From Candidatus Cloacimonadota bacterium (lineage in GTDB: Bacteria > Muiribacteriota > UBA6191), in contig JAGSHD010000003.1 in NCBI GenBank assembly GCA_023954715.1, positions 1 to 64,000 of the forward strand: a stretch of 64,000 nt of DNA, read 5' to 3'. Both the position numbers and the translations under genes were made by a program. Shown here piece by piece: positions 63,540 to 64,000 of this stretch. The notes below the pieces were generated by a model, which was not told the DNA's origin, made no database searches, and worked only from the letters and a program-made list of their open reading frames with translations. Within the stretch, counting starts at the first letter, position 1, and each line of letters opens with the position of its first letter.

Positions 63540-64000
63540 AACTATTGATTCTACTACTAATTGTTCAGACTCAATCTTTCTGTCATCACTTTAAAGGCTT
63601 GCCACATTATGGGTACTTTGAAAACTATCCACAGATACCTCAAACAGAGTTTTTAGGACAAAGTGGTAAATACGAAATATCTTTGGTCATTTATGACTTT
63701 CAAGGGATCAATCTAGAAGATGCTCAACATCCTGAAGAAGTTAGATTGTATTCTGTAGTATATGACTTAAAAGAAAATACTGTTTATAAGGGACCAGCTA
63801 AAGTACAAATATTAGATGGAGGAAGACTCTTAGAAGAAAAGATTCAGCCACAAGCAGAAGAAGAGAGCATCTATCAGATTAATAGAAAGCTAGATGACTT
63901 AGGGGACTATAGTCTTAGACTAATTTTACAAGATGATAACAACTATCAAATCGATGTACCCTTTGTTTTGGAGTCTCAAAAGACCCACTGGGGTAAATGG
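63536..64000 (+). CDS. Secreted protein of unknown function, truncated by the window end
   Basis: The first 155 residues are present. A signal peptide (MKLLILLLIVQTQSFC) is followed by HHFKGLPHYGYFENYP and a beta-rich, Ig-like domain (YEISLVIYDF, VRLYSVVYDL, YSLRLILQ). Two adjacent histidines follow the signal site and could bind metal. Translational coupling to napH (ATGA overlap) argues for a role in the same electron-transfer module, for example a copper- or heme-related accessory, but no family name can be given. Confidence 0.65.
   Translation, partial: MKLLILLLIVQTQSFCHHFKGLPHYGYFENYPQIPQTEFLGQSGKYEISLVIYDFQGINLEDAQHPEEVRLYSVVYDLKENTVYKGPAKVQILDGGRLLEEKIQPQAEEESIYQINRKLDDLGDYSLRLILQDDNNYQIDVPFVLESQKTHWGKW

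Noticed and set aside
1..64000. tRNA, rRNA or tmRNA genes and classical riboswitches
   Set aside because: No intergenic stretch showed a cloverleaf with a GTTCRA-type T-loop, rRNA core sequence or a recognised aptamer.

Overview
The window is AT-rich DNA from a Gram-negative bacterium. Signs of a double membrane are lipoproteins with lipoboxes, a predicted outer-membrane barrel, Skp/OmpH-like periplasmic proteins, a periplasmic nitrate reductase with a Tat signal and a class A penicillin-binding protein. It carries a complete Na+-translocating NADH:quinone reductase and a nitrate reductase module, so a sodium-coupled, facultatively nitrate-respiring lifestyle is likely. I cannot assign a phylum from the sequence. 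A deltaproteobacterial/Bdellovibrionota-like affiliation is only a guess. No rRNA, tRNA, CRISPR or intact transposase was seen.

Layout. 1-1155: non-coding repeat units of about 240 bp, one copy interrupted by a 279-bp element with terminal inverted repeats and a 4-bp target duplication, followed by a candidate 40-residue membrane peptide. 1156-3775: a glycogen-debranching-type glucosidase, then a decayed PhzF-family pseudogene. 3823-13608 (minus): a 3071-residue Ig-repeat/beta-propeller surface lipoprotein with a PduO-type cobalamin adenosyltransferase behind it. 13892-16122: citrate synthase and an MltB-like transglycosylase. 16193-22111: the conserved translation operon rimP-nusA-infB-rbfA-truB-ribF, preceded by a terminator hairpin in its leader. 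22101-27769: a quinone reductase, ispA, ispD, a class A PBP, a catalytically stripped leucine-dehydrogenase relative and small proteins. 27993-30030: two secreted proteins of unknown function.

30031-37909: nqrABCDEF behind a dyad-rich leader, then apbE (installs FMN on NqrB and NqrC) and, convergent, nqrM (iron maturation) in tandem with a CPBP intramembrane protease. These genes together form an NQR assembly island. 38093-45669: mixed genes, including a peptidoglycan-binding protein, a glycosyltransferase, glnS, a small membrane protein, a barrel protein, a DUF985 cupin and a lipoprotein with a Crp/Fnr-like operator.

45666-55474 (minus) is the most novel-looking block. It is a tight operon encoding a 43-residue lipoprotein candidate, a 480-residue protein with a C-terminal Skp/OmpH-like domain, a 2180-residue secreted protein, a second Skp-like protein and a CinA-type protein. 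55671-57155: an alpha/beta hydrolase, a DUF952 protein and speD. 57145 to the end: a divergent nap region with a NapF-like ferredoxin on one side and, on the other, a duplicated tetraheme cytochrome c, napA, napG, napH and a truncated secreted protein. napB, napC and napD are not present in the window, so the tetraheme cytochrome is the natural candidate electron donor to NapA.
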